Origin: Caccoplasma sp905210875
GTDB taxonomy: Bacteria > Bacteroidota > Bacteroidia > Bacteroidales > UBA11471
DNA: 64,000 nt
Reading direction: 5' to 3'
Assembly: GCA_963931635.1 (NCBI GenBank)
Contig: OZ007034.1
Span: 62,001 to 126,000, forward strand
Every line of letters starts with the position of its first letter. Positions within the stretch are counted from its first letter, which is position 1. The notes beneath the pieces were generated by a model. That model did no database searches, was not told the origin of the DNA, and worked only from the letters and a program-made list of their open reading frames with translations. Both the position numbers and the translations under genes were made by a program. This document shows positions 16,217 to 24,730 of this stretch, in pieces.

Positions 16217-17119
16217 TCAATTCTCCTCGCGGAAACGGTTGGGCGTACAACCTATGCGTTTTTTGAACAGCCGACTGAAATGCTGTGGATAGAGAAAGCC
16301 CAGCGCATAGGCAATCTCACTGATGCTCTGCCGGCCGCCGAGCAGCATCTTCTTGGAGAGATCGATGATTTTATCCTGTATATACTCCTGCGCCGTGCGA
16401 CCGGTCTCTTTTTTCACTAGGTCGCCGAAATAGCCGGGCGAGAGAAAAACCTTGTCGGCAAAATATTTCACCGTGGGCAATCCGTTTTTGGCCGGCTCGC
16501 CCTGGCGGAAATAGTCGTCGAGATAGTGCTCGAATTTTTCAAGAATATCGCTGTTCACTTTTTCGCGTGTGATGAACTGCCTGTCGTAAAACCGCAGACA
16601 ATAATCGAGCAACAATTCGATATTGACCGAGAGCAACTCCTTGCTGTGACTGTCGACCGGATATTCCAGCTCGGCCTGTATCTTGTGCAGACAATCCATG
16701 ACGATGGCATGTTCCGACTCCGACAGATGCAACGCTTCGTTCTGCGCATAAGAGAAGAACGTGTACCGATTGATTTTCCGACCCAGGTCGGTACCATAAA
16801 TAAGGTCGGGGTGGAATATAAGCCCGTAGACCTGCGGTCGCACTTCGTCTTCTTCACTGTCGATACCAATCAGCTGCCCGGGAGCAAAACTCACTATCGT
16901 CCCCTCCTGATAGTCGTAATAGCGACGTCCGTACTTCAACGTACAACCTGTTCCGTATTTCAGAAAGAGGGCATAAACACCGTAGTTCATCTTCACATGA
17001 TTCACCACCTGTGTAGACTTTGTCAGGTCTACCACCGTGACCAACGGGTGCCAGGTAGGCAGTCCATAGAGCTTGTTGTAAGCATCGATGCTGTCGAGCT
17101 GTATGATGGGATTGTCCAT
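16217..17119 (-). CDS. AraC-family transcriptional regulator
   Basis: A 300-residue regulator with an N-terminal ligand/dimer domain (about 1-190) and a C-terminal double helix-turn-helix (about 200-298): FADKVFLSPGYFGDLVKKETG and ISEIAYALGFLYPQHFSRLFKKRIGCTPNRFRE. It is transcribed divergently from the acetyltransferase-lipoprotein pair, with 162 bp between the ATGs, so it may control itself or that pair. The inducer is unknown. Confidence 0.9.
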   Translation of the reverse strand: MDNPIIQLDSIDAYNKLYGLPTWHPLVTVVDLTKSTQVVNHVKMNYGVYALFLKYGTGCTLKYGRRYYDYQEGTIVSFAPGQLIGIDSEEDEVRPQVYGLIFHPDLIYGTDLGRKINRYTFFSYAQNEALHLSESEHAIVMDCLHKIQAELEYPVDSHSKELLSVNIELLLDYCLRFYDRQFITREKVNSDILEKFEHYLDDYFRQGEPAKNGLPTVKYFADKVFLSPGYFGDLVKKETGRTAQEYIQDKIIDLSKKMLLGGRQSISEIAYALGFLYPQHFSRLFKKRIGCTPNRFREEN

Positions 17120-17141
17120 ATCTCCGTTTTTTTGAGTTGAA

Positions 17142-17149
17142 CAAAGATA
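17142..17149 (-). promoter_or_regulatory. -7 box of the AraC regulator promoter
   Basis: TATCTTTG on the minus strand, about 23 bp upstream of the ATG at 17119. Confidence 0.55.
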
Positions 17150-17247
17150 GGAATATTCATAACACGCTGAAACAGAAACCGGGCAGAATCAGCAATCGGG
17201 GTTGTTCATACCACAATCCATATACAAGCCGGGCGCTCGGTATCACC

Positions 17248-17255
17248 TAATTTTG
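17248..17255 (+). promoter_or_regulatory. -7 box of the acetyltransferase-lipoprotein promoter
   Basis: TAATTTTG, 26 bp upstream of the ATG at 17282. No good -33 box is seen at normal spacing, which would suit an activator-dependent promoter beside an AraC gene (inference). Confidence 0.5.
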
Positions 17256-17281
17256 TATCGGAACTTAAAAGGAAATCATAC

Positions 17282-17842
17282 ATGGATATTTTTGAACGAA
17301 TGAGGGCGGGCGAACTCATACTCGAAAGCGACCCCGACTATCCCATCTTGCAGAAGGCTTTTGAAAAAGGCATGCAACTCGTAGAGACACTGAACGGGTC
17401 GTACCATACCGATGCAGAGATACGAGACATACTCTCGCAACTCACCGGGAAACCCGTCGACCCAAGCGTAAGAATGTTTCTGCCGTTTTACACTGTATTC
17501 GGACAGTTTACAAGTTTCGGGAAAAATGTATTCATCAACTCGGGCTGCACGTTTCTCGACCGCGGAGGTATTACGCTGGAAGACGATGTGTTTATCGGGC
17601 CCAAGGTATGTGTCATCACCGAAAACCACCCCGAAGAGCCACATTTGCGGCACAATGTCTACACACGCCCTGTGGTCATAAAACGCAATGCGTGGATAGG
17701 TGCCGGCGCTGTCATACTGCCGGGCGTTACGGTAGGCGAGAATGCCATCGTCGGAGCCGGCTCGGTCGTAACGCGAGATGTACCCGATAATGTGATTGTT
17801 GCCGGAAATCCGGCCCGATTTATCCGTAACATAAAAATATAA
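17282..17842 (+). CDS. Sugar O-acetyltransferase, left-handed beta-helix (maltose/galactoside acetyltransferase type)
   Basis: A 186-residue cytoplasmic enzyme: an N-terminal helical acetyltransferase segment (FERMRAGELILESDPDYPIL) followed by hexapeptide-repeat rungs (FINSGCTFLDRGGITLEDDVFIGPKVCVIT, VVIKRNAWIGAGAVILPGVTVG). The catalytic His of the family is in ITENHP. It transfers acetyl from acetyl-CoA to a sugar hydroxyl. The next gene starts 5 bp later, so the two are co-transcribed. The real acceptor is unknown. Confidence 0.88.
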   Translation: MDIFERMRAGELILESDPDYPILQKAFEKGMQLVETLNGSYHTDAEIRDILSQLTGKPVDPSVRMFLPFYTVFGQFTSFGKNVFINSGCTFLDRGGITLEDDVFIGPKVCVITENHPEEPHLRHNVYTRPVVIKRNAWIGAGAVILPGVTVGENAIVGAGSVVTRDVPDNVIVAGNPARFIRNIKI

Positions 17843-17847
17843 TTGCC

Positions 17848-18411
17848 ATGAAAAACCGACTCTCCATTCTGTTGCTCGTCGTATGTCTGTCGGCAGGTAC
17901 CATCGCCTGCTCGACCGACGAGCCCCCCATGCCCTCGGATACCCCGACACAGACAACGCCAACTCCTGCTCCTGATGAGGGTAACGACAACGAAGGTTCG
18001 ACGGGAAACACCGATGTCGAAAACCCCGAAGAGAATGACAACAATGAAAATGACAACCCAACCGAAACCAATATGATACACATAAAAATAGGCAATGCCA
18101 CTTTTACCGCCACGCTCGAAAACAATCCTACCGCCACCGCACTCAAAGCGCTGCTCCCGATGACGGTTGTAATGGAAGAACACGCCGGCAATGAGAAATT
18201 TTACTACCTGCCACAAAGCCTGCCCACCAACTCCTACCGCCCCGGCACAATAAATGCCGGCGACATCATGCTGTGGGGCAGCGACTGTCTAGTGGTATTC
18301 TATGAGACCTTTTCAAGCTCATACAGCTATACACGCATAGGCCGCATCGACAACCCGTCGGGGCTGGCTGCCGCCGTGGGCAGAGGCAACGTGTCGGTTA
18401 CGTTCGAATAG
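17848..18411 (+). CDS. Lipoprotein with cyclophilin-like C-terminal domain
   Basis: A 187-residue protein with a lipoprotein signal (Cys21 in GTIACSTDE), an extended acidic, Pro/Thr/Asn-rich linker (about 25-75), and a compact C-terminal domain (IHIKIGNATFTATLENNPTATAL, then GDIMLWGSDCLVVFYETF and YTRIGRIDNPSGL). That pattern is the cyclophilin-like fold domain found in many Bacteroidetes lipoproteins. It is not expected to have prolyl isomerase activity by itself. It follows the acetyltransferase by 5 bp. Function unknown. Confidence 0.75.
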   Translation: MKNRLSILLLVVCLSAGTIACSTDEPPMPSDTPTQTTPTPAPDEGNDNEGSTGNTDVENPEENDNNENDNPTETNMIHIKIGNATFTATLENNPTATALKALLPMTVVMEEHAGNEKFYYLPQSLPTNSYRPGTINAGDIMLWGSDCLVVFYETFSSSYSYTRIGRIDNPSGLAAAVGRGNVSVTFE

Positions 18412-18438
18412 CTCTGTTCCATCACCCCCGGTATCCAA

Positions 18439-18478
18439 GACGAGCCCCGGTCGTTTTACGAAACGACCGGGGCTCGTC
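18439..18478. terminator. Bidirectional terminator with a perfect 18-bp stem
   Basis: GACGAGCCCCGGTCGTTT and its exact complement around a 4-base loop, between the convergent lipoprotein and helicase genes. Confidence 0.88.
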
Positions 18479-18552
18479 TCTTTCGTTATCTCTTCGCCGG
18501 CAAGCCGGGCAGCATTACAGCCGGCATCGGTGGCATGAGAGCAGTCTGTATC

Positions 18553-20004
18553 TTATTCGCCTTTCTCGGGTGCCGGAGCATCGCCCGAACTGGGACGACG
18601 ACGGCGATGGTTACGACGGCGCGACTTCTTGGGAGCTGCATCGCCAGCCGCCGAAGGCGCGGGCATGGTAGAGGCATCGGACGGCTGAACGGGCCGGGCA
18701 GCAGACTCTGCGTCGGGGCGTTGACGACGTTTCTCACCTCTTTCCGGCCGACCTTGCCGGGCAGCCTGTCCCGATACCGAACCTCCCCCCTTACGGGAGC
18801 GGGAACGGCTGCGCCCACCTTTGCGCGAAGAGCGACGGTCGAGCGAGAGTATGTCGTACTCGGGCGCTTCGCCCAGCCCCTCGGGCAGCGGTGCCTTGGG
18901 AATTTCGCGTTCGAGGAATTTCTCTATACGGTAGAAACGGTCCTGATCGTCGACCGAAACAAAAGTGATGGCCTCGCCCTCGGCATTGGCACGGGCAGTA
19001 CGGCCGATGCGGTGAATATAGTCTTCGGGGTCGTGCGGCACATCATAGTTGATAACCAGCACAATGTCGGTAATGTCGATACCCCGCGACACAATGTCGG
19101 TGGCCACCAGAATATCAACCTTGCCGTTCTTATAATCGAGCATCACCTCCTCGCGCTGAGGCTGATCGAGGTCGGAGTGCATGGCCCGGGCATTGTAATG
19201 CCGGCGGCAAAGCGCCGTGGTGAGCTGTTTCACTTTGAGTTTCGACGAAGAGAAGATAATGGTCTTGCCCTTCACCCCTTTGGCAAAAATATCGTTGATG
19301 ATGCCCATCTTCTGGGGTTCGTAGCAGATGTAGGCCGACTGACGTATCGACTCGTTGGGTTTGGAAATGGCGATGTTCACCTCGGCCGGTTCGTGAAGAA
19401 TCTGCCGGGCCAGTTGGCGTATCTTGGGCGGCATGGTGGCCGAGAAAAGAAGCGTCTGACGCCCCTCTTTGGGCAGGAACGAGCATATCTGCATGATGTC
19501 GTCGTAGAAACCCATATCGAGCATGCGGTCGGCCTCGTCGAGTACCAGATATTCCACACCGGAGAGATCGGCCTTGGTATTGAGCAGATGCGATATGAGA
19601 CGGCCGGGTGTGGCAATCATCACATCGGCTCCCATTTGAAGGCCGCGCTTCTGCTGATCCCACTGGGCACCGTCGCCTCCGCCGGCCACGACAAATGTCG
19701 AAATGGGCAGGAAATAGGAAAAACCCTCAAATTGCATATCGATCTGCTGCGCCAACTCCCGTGTAGGGGCAATGACGATAGCCCGTACGCAATCGCGCGA
19801 CGAGGGGCGGCGGGTAAGCAGGTTGAGCAGAGGTAATATATAGGCAGCCGTCTTTCCGGTACCGGTTTGGGCACAAGCAATCAGGTCTTTCCCTTCGAGA
19901 ACGACGGGAATGGTGGCTTCCTGCACGGGAGTAGCCTCCTTGAAATTCATTGCTTCAAGACCTTCCAGCACATCGGGTTCGAGATTAAAATCCTCAAATT
20001 TCAT
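18553..20004 (-). CDS. DEAD-box ATP-dependent RNA helicase
   Basis: A 483-residue helicase with all standard motifs: Q motif (PVQEATIPV), AQTGTGKT, PTRELAQQ, GRLISHL, DEAD, SAT, then ARAMHSDLDQ, TDIVSRGIDI and HRIGRTAR. After residue about 375 comes a low-complexity basic tail (Arg/Ser/Gly/Pro-rich), typical of RhlE-like Bacteroidetes helicases and likely an RNA-binding extension. It probably remodels rRNA or mRNA structure, for example in cold adaptation. A full repeat-borne promoter lies about 25 bp upstream of the ATG. Confidence 0.93.
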   Translation of the reverse strand: MKFEDFNLEPDVLEGLEAMNFKEATPVQEATIPVVLEGKDLIACAQTGTGKTAAYILPLLNLLTRRPSSRDCVRAIVIAPTRELAQQIDMQFEGFSYFLPISTFVVAGGGDGAQWDQQKRGLQMGADVMIATPGRLISHLLNTKADLSGVEYLVLDEADRMLDMGFYDDIMQICSFLPKEGRQTLLFSATMPPKIRQLARQILHEPAEVNIAISKPNESIRQSAYICYEPQKMGIINDIFAKGVKGKTIIFSSSKLKVKQLTTALCRRHYNARAMHSDLDQPQREEVMLDYKNGKVDILVATDIVSRGIDITDIVLVINYDVPHDPEDYIHRIGRTARANAEGEAITFVSVDDQDRFYRIEKFLEREIPKAPLPEGLGEAPEYDILSLDRRSSRKGGRSRSRSRKGGGSVSGQAARQGRPERGEKRRQRPDAESAARPVQPSDASTMPAPSAAGDAAPKKSRRRNHRRRRPSSGDAPAPEKGE

Positions 20005-20026
20005 ATTCTTTCATTTTTTCGAGGGA

Positions 20027-20100
20027 CAAAGATAGTGAAAGGCGAGCGCAGAGGCAAGGAGAAAACAAAGTTTTCGTCCTTTGACCATGCTGAGCCGCGT
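20027..20100 (-). repeat. Promoter-bearing dispersed repeat, copy 3 (drives the DEAD-box gene)
   Basis: The same module as at 5719-5800. On the minus strand it gives TTG (20057-20055), a 20-base spacer and TATCTTTG (20034-20027), which puts the transcription start about 15-20 bp before the helicase ATG at 20004. The GAAAACaaaGTTTTC palindrome is also kept. Confidence 0.75.
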
Positions 20101-20108
20101 CATTTGTC

Positions 20109-20130
20109 ATTCCCGCCTCCGAACGGGAAT
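20109..20130. repeat. Short palindromic repeat of the ATTCCCG...CGGGAAT family
   Basis: ATTCCCG, 8 bases, CGGGAAT. Related palindromes occur at the ends of the 267-bp repeats (GATTCCCC...GGGGAA) and at 24992-25009. Confidence 0.5.
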
Positions 20131-20156
20131 CCAGTGAAGTGAGAAAGGGGCGTTTT

Positions 20157-20423
20157 ATGGATTCCCCATCATGCGGGGAACGACAATGCCCCATTTCAAT
20201 TAGGAAGGAAGAAGGGAACAAAAGGGGAAAAAGAAAAACCGCACTTATCGGGCCGGGAGGGCGGCAGCCGAGGGAGGAAAGAGGGCGAGGACTGTGTGAG
20301 CGCAGCGAGTTCCGCAGCCCCGAGCGAGGCGTCGGTGACCGAGCGAAAAAGCCCGATACCGGGCGGCGGTTCTTCTTGGTTCGTTCTTCTCACCGAAGAG
20401 AAGAATGAACAAAAAAGCCCTTC
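20157..20423. repeat. 267-bp repeat, copy A
   Basis: It begins with the palindrome-bearing head ATGGATTCCCC...CGGGGAACGACA and continues through a GC-rich core to GAAGAGAAGAATGAAC. It is repeated almost exactly in 20424-20689. The core holds a minus-strand hairpin (GCCCGgtatCGGGC followed by TTTTT) that could end transcription. Open frames inside it are shadows and no protein family is recognised. Confidence 0.85.
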
Positions 20424-20689
20424 ATGGATTCCCCGTCACGCGGGGAACGACAATGCCCCATTTCAATTAGGAAGGAAGAAGGGAACAAAAGGGGAAAAAG
20501 AAAAACCGCACTTATCGGGCCGGGAGGGCGGCAGCCGAGAGAGGAAAGAAGGCGAGGACTGTGTGAGCGCAGCGAGTTCCGCAGCCCCGAGCGAGGCGGC
20601 GGTGACCGAGCGAAAAAGCCCGATACCGGGCGGCGGTTCTTCTTGGTTCGTTCTTCTCACCGAAGAGAAGAATGAACAAAAAACCCTTC
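20424..20689. repeat. 267-bp repeat, copy B (266 bp) plus start of a third copy
   Basis: It differs from copy A at only a few bases (for example GTCACG for ATCATG in the head palindrome, GGCGGTG for GCGTCGGTG-type changes in the core). At 20690-20716 the head palindrome begins again and then stops, so the array is about 2.1 tandem copies. No gene is seen in 20100-20760. Confidence 0.85.
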
Positions 20690-20761
20690 ATGGATTCCCC
20701 ATCATGCGGGGAACGACAGAATAGGGGAATGACAAAAACAAGAATGGCGACTTCTTGAAAT

Positions 20762-20792
20762 TTTGTAAATTTGTGAAAACATTCTATTTTTG
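20762..20792 (+). promoter_or_regulatory. Promoter of the PEGA-Sel1 gene
   Basis: TTTG (20762-20765), 19-base spacer, TATTTTTG (20785-20792): a perfect consensus. The leader then contains a small GCGGTC...GACCGC hairpin before the ATG at 20836. Confidence 0.75.
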
Positions 20793-20835
20793 CACATGGA
20801 GTGCGGTCGCACAAGAGACCGCTCCCAATAAAGGA

Positions 20836-22821
20836 ATGAAGCACAACAACATGGCTAACACAAAAATATTCCAAAGAGGACTTGTTTTTATTTTTCTGAT
20901 TATTTTCGGACTCTCCGGCACAGGCTTGTCGGCTCAGAACATCTCGGTAAAAAGTTTCCGCCTGTTGGAGACCGACCTCACGGCCAACACCGCCGGCACG
21001 CTGAAAAAAGACCAGAACAACGAGACGGCCGCCCTCATAAAAGTCGTTACCACCGAAACCGGCTTTGTCTTCGACGGCGGCATGCTGGGTATCGTGGGCA
21101 CGACCCAACGTGCCGGCGAGATATGGGTGTATGTGCCGCCCAAATCCCGCAAAATCACCATCTCTCACCCGCAACTGGGCCTGTTACGCGACTATTTCTA
21201 CCCCATTCCCATCGAGGCAGGACGCACCTACGAAATGGTGCTGGCTACCGGCCGGGTGACGACCGTCGTGCAGGAGAGCGCCGGGGGGCAATATCTGGTG
21301 ATGAATGTCTCCCCCTCCAACGCCGAAGTGAGCATCGACGAGGTGCCCTATGAGGTGGAAAACGACGAAGTGACCGTCTTCCTCAAATATGGCAAACACA
21401 CTTATCGCGTATCGGCCGCCCTGCATGAGCCCGAGGCGGGACAAATCGACATGGGCAACACCAAGAAAGAGATGGCGGTGACCTTGCGGCCGGCCTACGG
21501 CCTGCTGCAAATCGAATCGGACCCGACCGGCGCCGAGGTGTATATCGACGGCGATTACGAGTCGGCCGGCACCACGCCGTTCACCTCCAAACGTCTTGTT
21601 CCAGGGCAACACCGGCTCTTGTTCAAGCGGGCCGAATATAAAAACCACGCCCTCGACATCACCGTGCCGGGCGACGGGTCGACACAGCCCGTGCGGGCCA
21701 CGCTGCCGCCCAACTTCGCCCTGACGACCATCACGGCGGCCGGCAATGCCGATATTTATGTCAATGACGAGCGGAAAGGGAACGGCCGGTGGAGCGGCCG
21801 ACTGACGACCGGGCTCTACACCATCGAGGCCCGCAAGGCGTCGCACTACCCCACCCGGCAGACCGTCGAAATCACGGCAGGTGAGCCGCGGCACATCGAC
21901 CTGCCAACTCCAGTGCCCCGATACGGCTCGCTCAACGTAAGCACCCGACCGAGCGGCGCCACCGTGGCCATCGACGGCGTAACCCTCCCGGGCACAACCC
22001 CCAACATCTACACCGACGTACTCATCGGCGACCACACCATCACCCTCACCAAACCGGGCTGCGCCTCCATCGAGCAGCGCATCACCGTCGAAGAGGGGCA
22101 GATACTTCCCCTCGACTTCACCCTGCAAGACGACGCCGAGACACTCTACAATATCGGCCTGCGCTATTACAACGGCGACAGTGTACCGCAAGATTATGCC
22201 AAAGCCGTCGATTGTTTCCGCCAAGCGGCTGAGCAAGGCGATGCTGTTGCACAATATAAACTCGGCGTTTGTTACGACATTGGTTTAGGTATTAATAAAA
22301 ATTACAAACAAGCCATTCAATGGTATCGCAAAGCCGCAAAGCAAGGATATGCTGCAGCTCAAAACGACCTCGGATATAGTTATTATAGCAGACAAGGTAT
22401 CAAAAATTACAAACAAGCCATTCAATGGTATAACAAAGCTGCTAAACAAGGATATGCTCCTGCACAATACAACCTCGGATTATGTTATGCAAAAGGACAC
22501 GGTGTTATACAAGATGATTTACAAGCAGTCTACTGGTATCGCAAAGCCGCCGAACAAGGGTATGCAGCAGCTCAAAACGACCTTGGAAATCGCTATTATT
22601 GCGGACAAGGGGTCAAACGAGATGATACACAAGCCGTTTATTGGTACCGCAAAGCTGCCGAGCAGGGAAATAACTTAGCACAATATAATCTTGGAAATTG
22701 CTATTACTACGGCCATGGAGTCACGAAAGATTACGCACAGGCCGTCAACTGGTACCGTAAAGCCGCCGAGCAAGGAAATGCCTCAGCCAAAGAAGCATTG
22801 AAACGATTGAATGTGAAATAG
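20836..22821 (+). CDS. Secreted PEGA-domain and Sel1-repeat chimera
   Basis: A 661-residue exported protein. A signal peptide (ending near LSAQ, residue 34) is followed by a region of unknown fold (35-220). Two PEGA-type beta modules follow: one near residue 225 (SDPTGAEVYIDG), another near 364 (TRPSGATVAIDG). From about residue 440 come six Sel1/TPR-like repeats of about 36 residues (AQYNLGLCYxxG...QAVYWYRKAAEQG). PEGA modules are usually surface or wall-associated; Sel1 repeats form a protein-binding solenoid, so an adaptor role in the periplasm or at the surface is plausible. Base use changes inside the gene: the PEGA part is GC-rich, the Sel1 part clearly AT-richer. ATG 20836 was chosen (20851 is an alternative). 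Confidence 0.85.
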   Translation: MKHNNMANTKIFQRGLVFIFLIIFGLSGTGLSAQNISVKSFRLLETDLTANTAGTLKKDQNNETAALIKVVTTETGFVFDGGMLGIVGTTQRAGEIWVYVPPKSRKITISHPQLGLLRDYFYPIPIEAGRTYEMVLATGRVTTVVQESAGGQYLVMNVSPSNAEVSIDEVPYEVENDEVTVFLKYGKHTYRVSAALHEPEAGQIDMGNTKKEMAVTLRPAYGLLQIESDPTGAEVYIDGDYESAGTTPFTSKRLVPGQHRLLFKRAEYKNHALDITVPGDGSTQPVRATLPPNFALTTITAAGNADIYVNDERKGNGRWSGRLTTGLYTIEARKASHYPTRQTVEITAGEPRHIDLPTPVPRYGSLNVSTRPSGATVAIDGVTLPGTTPNIYTDVLIGDHTITLTKPGCASIEQRITVEEGQILPLDFTLQDDAETLYNIGLRYYNGDSVPQDYAKAVDCFRQAAEQGDAVAQYKLGVCYDIGLGINKNYKQAIQWYRKAAKQGYAAAQNDLGYSYYSRQGIKNYKQAIQWYNKAAKQGYAPAQYNLGLCYAKGHGVIQDDLQAVYWYRKAAEQGYAAAQNDLGNRYYCGQGVKRDDTQAVYWYRKAAEQGNNLAQYNLGNCYYYGHGVTKDYAQAVNWYRKAAEQGNASAKEALKRLNVK

Positions 22822-22881
22822 ATTTTGCCCACTGGCTCGGTTTCTCCTTGCATACTGTCGCCTTACCACGATAAAACAAAA

Positions 22882-22924
22882 ATATTTCTCTTCCTCCATT
22901 CATGAACGGGGGGGAGAGAAATAT
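22882..22924. terminator. Stem-loop between the two Sel1 genes
   Basis: ATATTTCTCTTCCTCC pairs with GGGGGGAGAGAAATAT (16 bp with two G-T pairs) around an 11-base loop, about 60 bp after the first gene. No strong T run follows, so it may be a terminator or an mRNA-stabilising stem. Confidence 0.5.
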
Positions 22925-23033
22925 CATTGCGGCACATTGTCCAGGGAAATTTTCCTCCACACGAAGAATTGCAACACCGGGTATTTTTCATCGCAAAAAA
23001 CATACACTTCCGCTCTATTTATTACCATCAACA

Positions 23034-23064
23034 TTTGTCGTTCGCACAAAATTTTATAAATTTG
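23034..23064 (+). promoter_or_regulatory. Promoter of the second Sel1 gene
   Basis: TTTG (23034-23037), 19-base spacer, TAAATTTG (23057-23064): a full consensus about 30 bp before the ATG at 23095, supporting that start over the longer open frame. Confidence 0.75.
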
Positions 23065-23094
23065 GAAATAGTTCATTTCTTAATATCAAAAGCC

Positions 23095-24558
23095 ATGACA
23101 CTCAAAACCGCAACGCTCAGAGACAGCACATTTTCCAAGATACAAACCGCTCTCCGATTCAAACGTTTCCTCGTTATAATCATTCTTGCCCAACCGCTCT
23201 CCCTTCTCGATGCCAAAGAGGCTCCAGGGCAAAGCACACCACGACATGCGCTCTTACAGGAAGATGCGACCCCGACAGCAACGGTCACCGAGTTTCGAGA
23301 GAGGCGGGCATCCGTTACGGAATTGACCCGCTCCGAAACCGCAGCCCTGTTGAAAGAGGATAAAAAGAGAGACAAAACAGCATCGGAAAAAATACGACAA
23401 GCCAACAAGTACCGCAGGGCGGCCAAGAGAGGTTATGCCTTGGCACAATACAATTTAGGGCAATGCTACAAAAACGGAGAAGGAGTTACACAAGATGACA
23501 CACAAGCCGTCTACTGGTTCCGCAAAGCTGCAGAACAAGGATTGGCATCAGCACAAAATACCCTCGGTATATGTTATAAAAACGGGAAGGGCGTTACACA
23601 AAATTACGCACAGGCCGCCATTTGGTTCCACAAAGCCGCCAATCAAGGAAACGTCTCGGCTCAACACAATCTCGGCGTATGCTATGATAATGGTTATGGC
23701 GTTAAACAAGATTATACACAAGCCGTCTATTGGTTCAATAAAGCAGCTTTGCTGGGAAATGTCTCGGCGCAATACAACCTCGGTGTATGCTATGATAATG
23801 GTTATGGCGTTAAACAAGATTATACACAAGCCGTCTATTGGTTCAATAAAGCAGCTTTGCTGGGAAATGTCTCGGCGCAATACAACCTCGGTGTATGCTA
23901 TGATAATGGTTATGGAGTTAAACAAGATTATACACAAGCCGTCTATTGGTTCGGCAAAGCCGCAGAACAAGGAAATGCCATGGCTCAATACAATCTCGGA
24001 CTATGTTATGAAAATGGTGAAGGTGTAACCAAAGATAATGCACAAGCTGTCTACTGGTATCGCAAAGCCGCAGAACAAGGAAATGTCAAGGCTCAAAACA
24101 ATCTCGGTATATGTTATAAAAAAGGAACTGGTGTTGCACAAGATTATGCGCAAGCCGTCTACTGGTACCGCAAAGCTGCCGACCAGGAAAATGTCTCGGC
24201 GCAATACAATCTCGGAATATGTTATGAAAATGGTGAAGGTGTAACCAAAGATAATGTACAAGCTGTCTACTGGTACCGTAAAGCCGCAGAACAAGGAAAT
24301 GCCAAGGCTCAAAACAACCTCGGATACTGCTATCGATACGGAGAAGGCGTAACACAAGATTACACACAAGCCGTCTACTGGTATCGCAAAGCCGCCGACC
24401 AGGGAAATGCCTCGGCACAATACAATCTCGGGATATGCTATGAAAAAGGCGAAGGTGTAACAAAAGATAAAGCCCAGGCCATCAGTTGGTACCGTATGGC
24501 CGCAGAAAAAGGAAATGCCAAGGCTAAAAAGGCTTTGAAAAGCTTGGGTATCGAATAG
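23095..24558 (+). CDS. Secreted Sel1-repeat protein with recently duplicated repeats
   Basis: A 487-residue protein from the ATG at 23095. A basic N-terminus plus a hydrophobic stretch (FKRFLVIIILAQPLSLLDA) suggests export. After a charged linker come ten Sel1 repeats of 36 residues (108 bp each), pattern AQYNLGxCYxxGxGVxxDxxQAVYWxxKAAxxG. Two successive repeat units at the DNA level (23678-23785 and 23786-23893) are identical over 108 bp. The 3-prime flank (ATTTTTGCCCAC after the stop) matches that of the upstream Sel1 gene, so the pair are probably paralogues. Sel1 solenoids mediate protein-protein contact; the partner is unknown. Confidence 0.85.
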   Translation: MTLKTATLRDSTFSKIQTALRFKRFLVIIILAQPLSLLDAKEAPGQSTPRHALLQEDATPTATVTEFRERRASVTELTRSETAALLKEDKKRDKTASEKIRQANKYRRAAKRGYALAQYNLGQCYKNGEGVTQDDTQAVYWFRKAAEQGLASAQNTLGICYKNGKGVTQNYAQAAIWFHKAANQGNVSAQHNLGVCYDNGYGVKQDYTQAVYWFNKAALLGNVSAQYNLGVCYDNGYGVKQDYTQAVYWFNKAALLGNVSAQYNLGVCYDNGYGVKQDYTQAVYWFGKAAEQGNAMAQYNLGLCYENGEGVTKDNAQAVYWYRKAAEQGNVKAQNNLGICYKKGTGVAQDYAQAVYWYRKAADQENVSAQYNLGICYENGEGVTKDNVQAVYWYRKAAEQGNAKAQNNLGYCYRYGEGVTQDYTQAVYWYRKAADQGNASAQYNLGICYEKGEGVTKDKAQAISWYRMAAEKGNAKAKKALKSLGIE

Positions 24559-24730
24559 ATTTTTGCCCACAGCTAGCGCGTCCACCGAGTATCCCCCCTA
24601 TCATAACAAAACACAATCTTACCCTTGGATTCTCCGCTTGACGGAAAATCCATAGGCACAAAACGGCAGCCGTACATTCTGCCTTTTTTTTATCATTCCT
24701 GCCCCTGAGTTGGAATCAAAAAAGCCTGTA

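Noticed and set aside
20139..20675. Near-identical 83-142-codon frames within the 267-bp repeats
   Set aside because: They exist on both strands because the repeat is GC-rich; protein sequence is basic and low-complexity, with no start context. Treated as non-coding repeat.
23495..24585. Alternative-frame open frames inside the Sel1 gene and possible CRISPR-like periodicity
   Set aside because: The 108-bp period is exactly three times the 36-residue Sel1 repeat and in frame; there are no unique spacers, so it is neither CRISPR nor a second gene.
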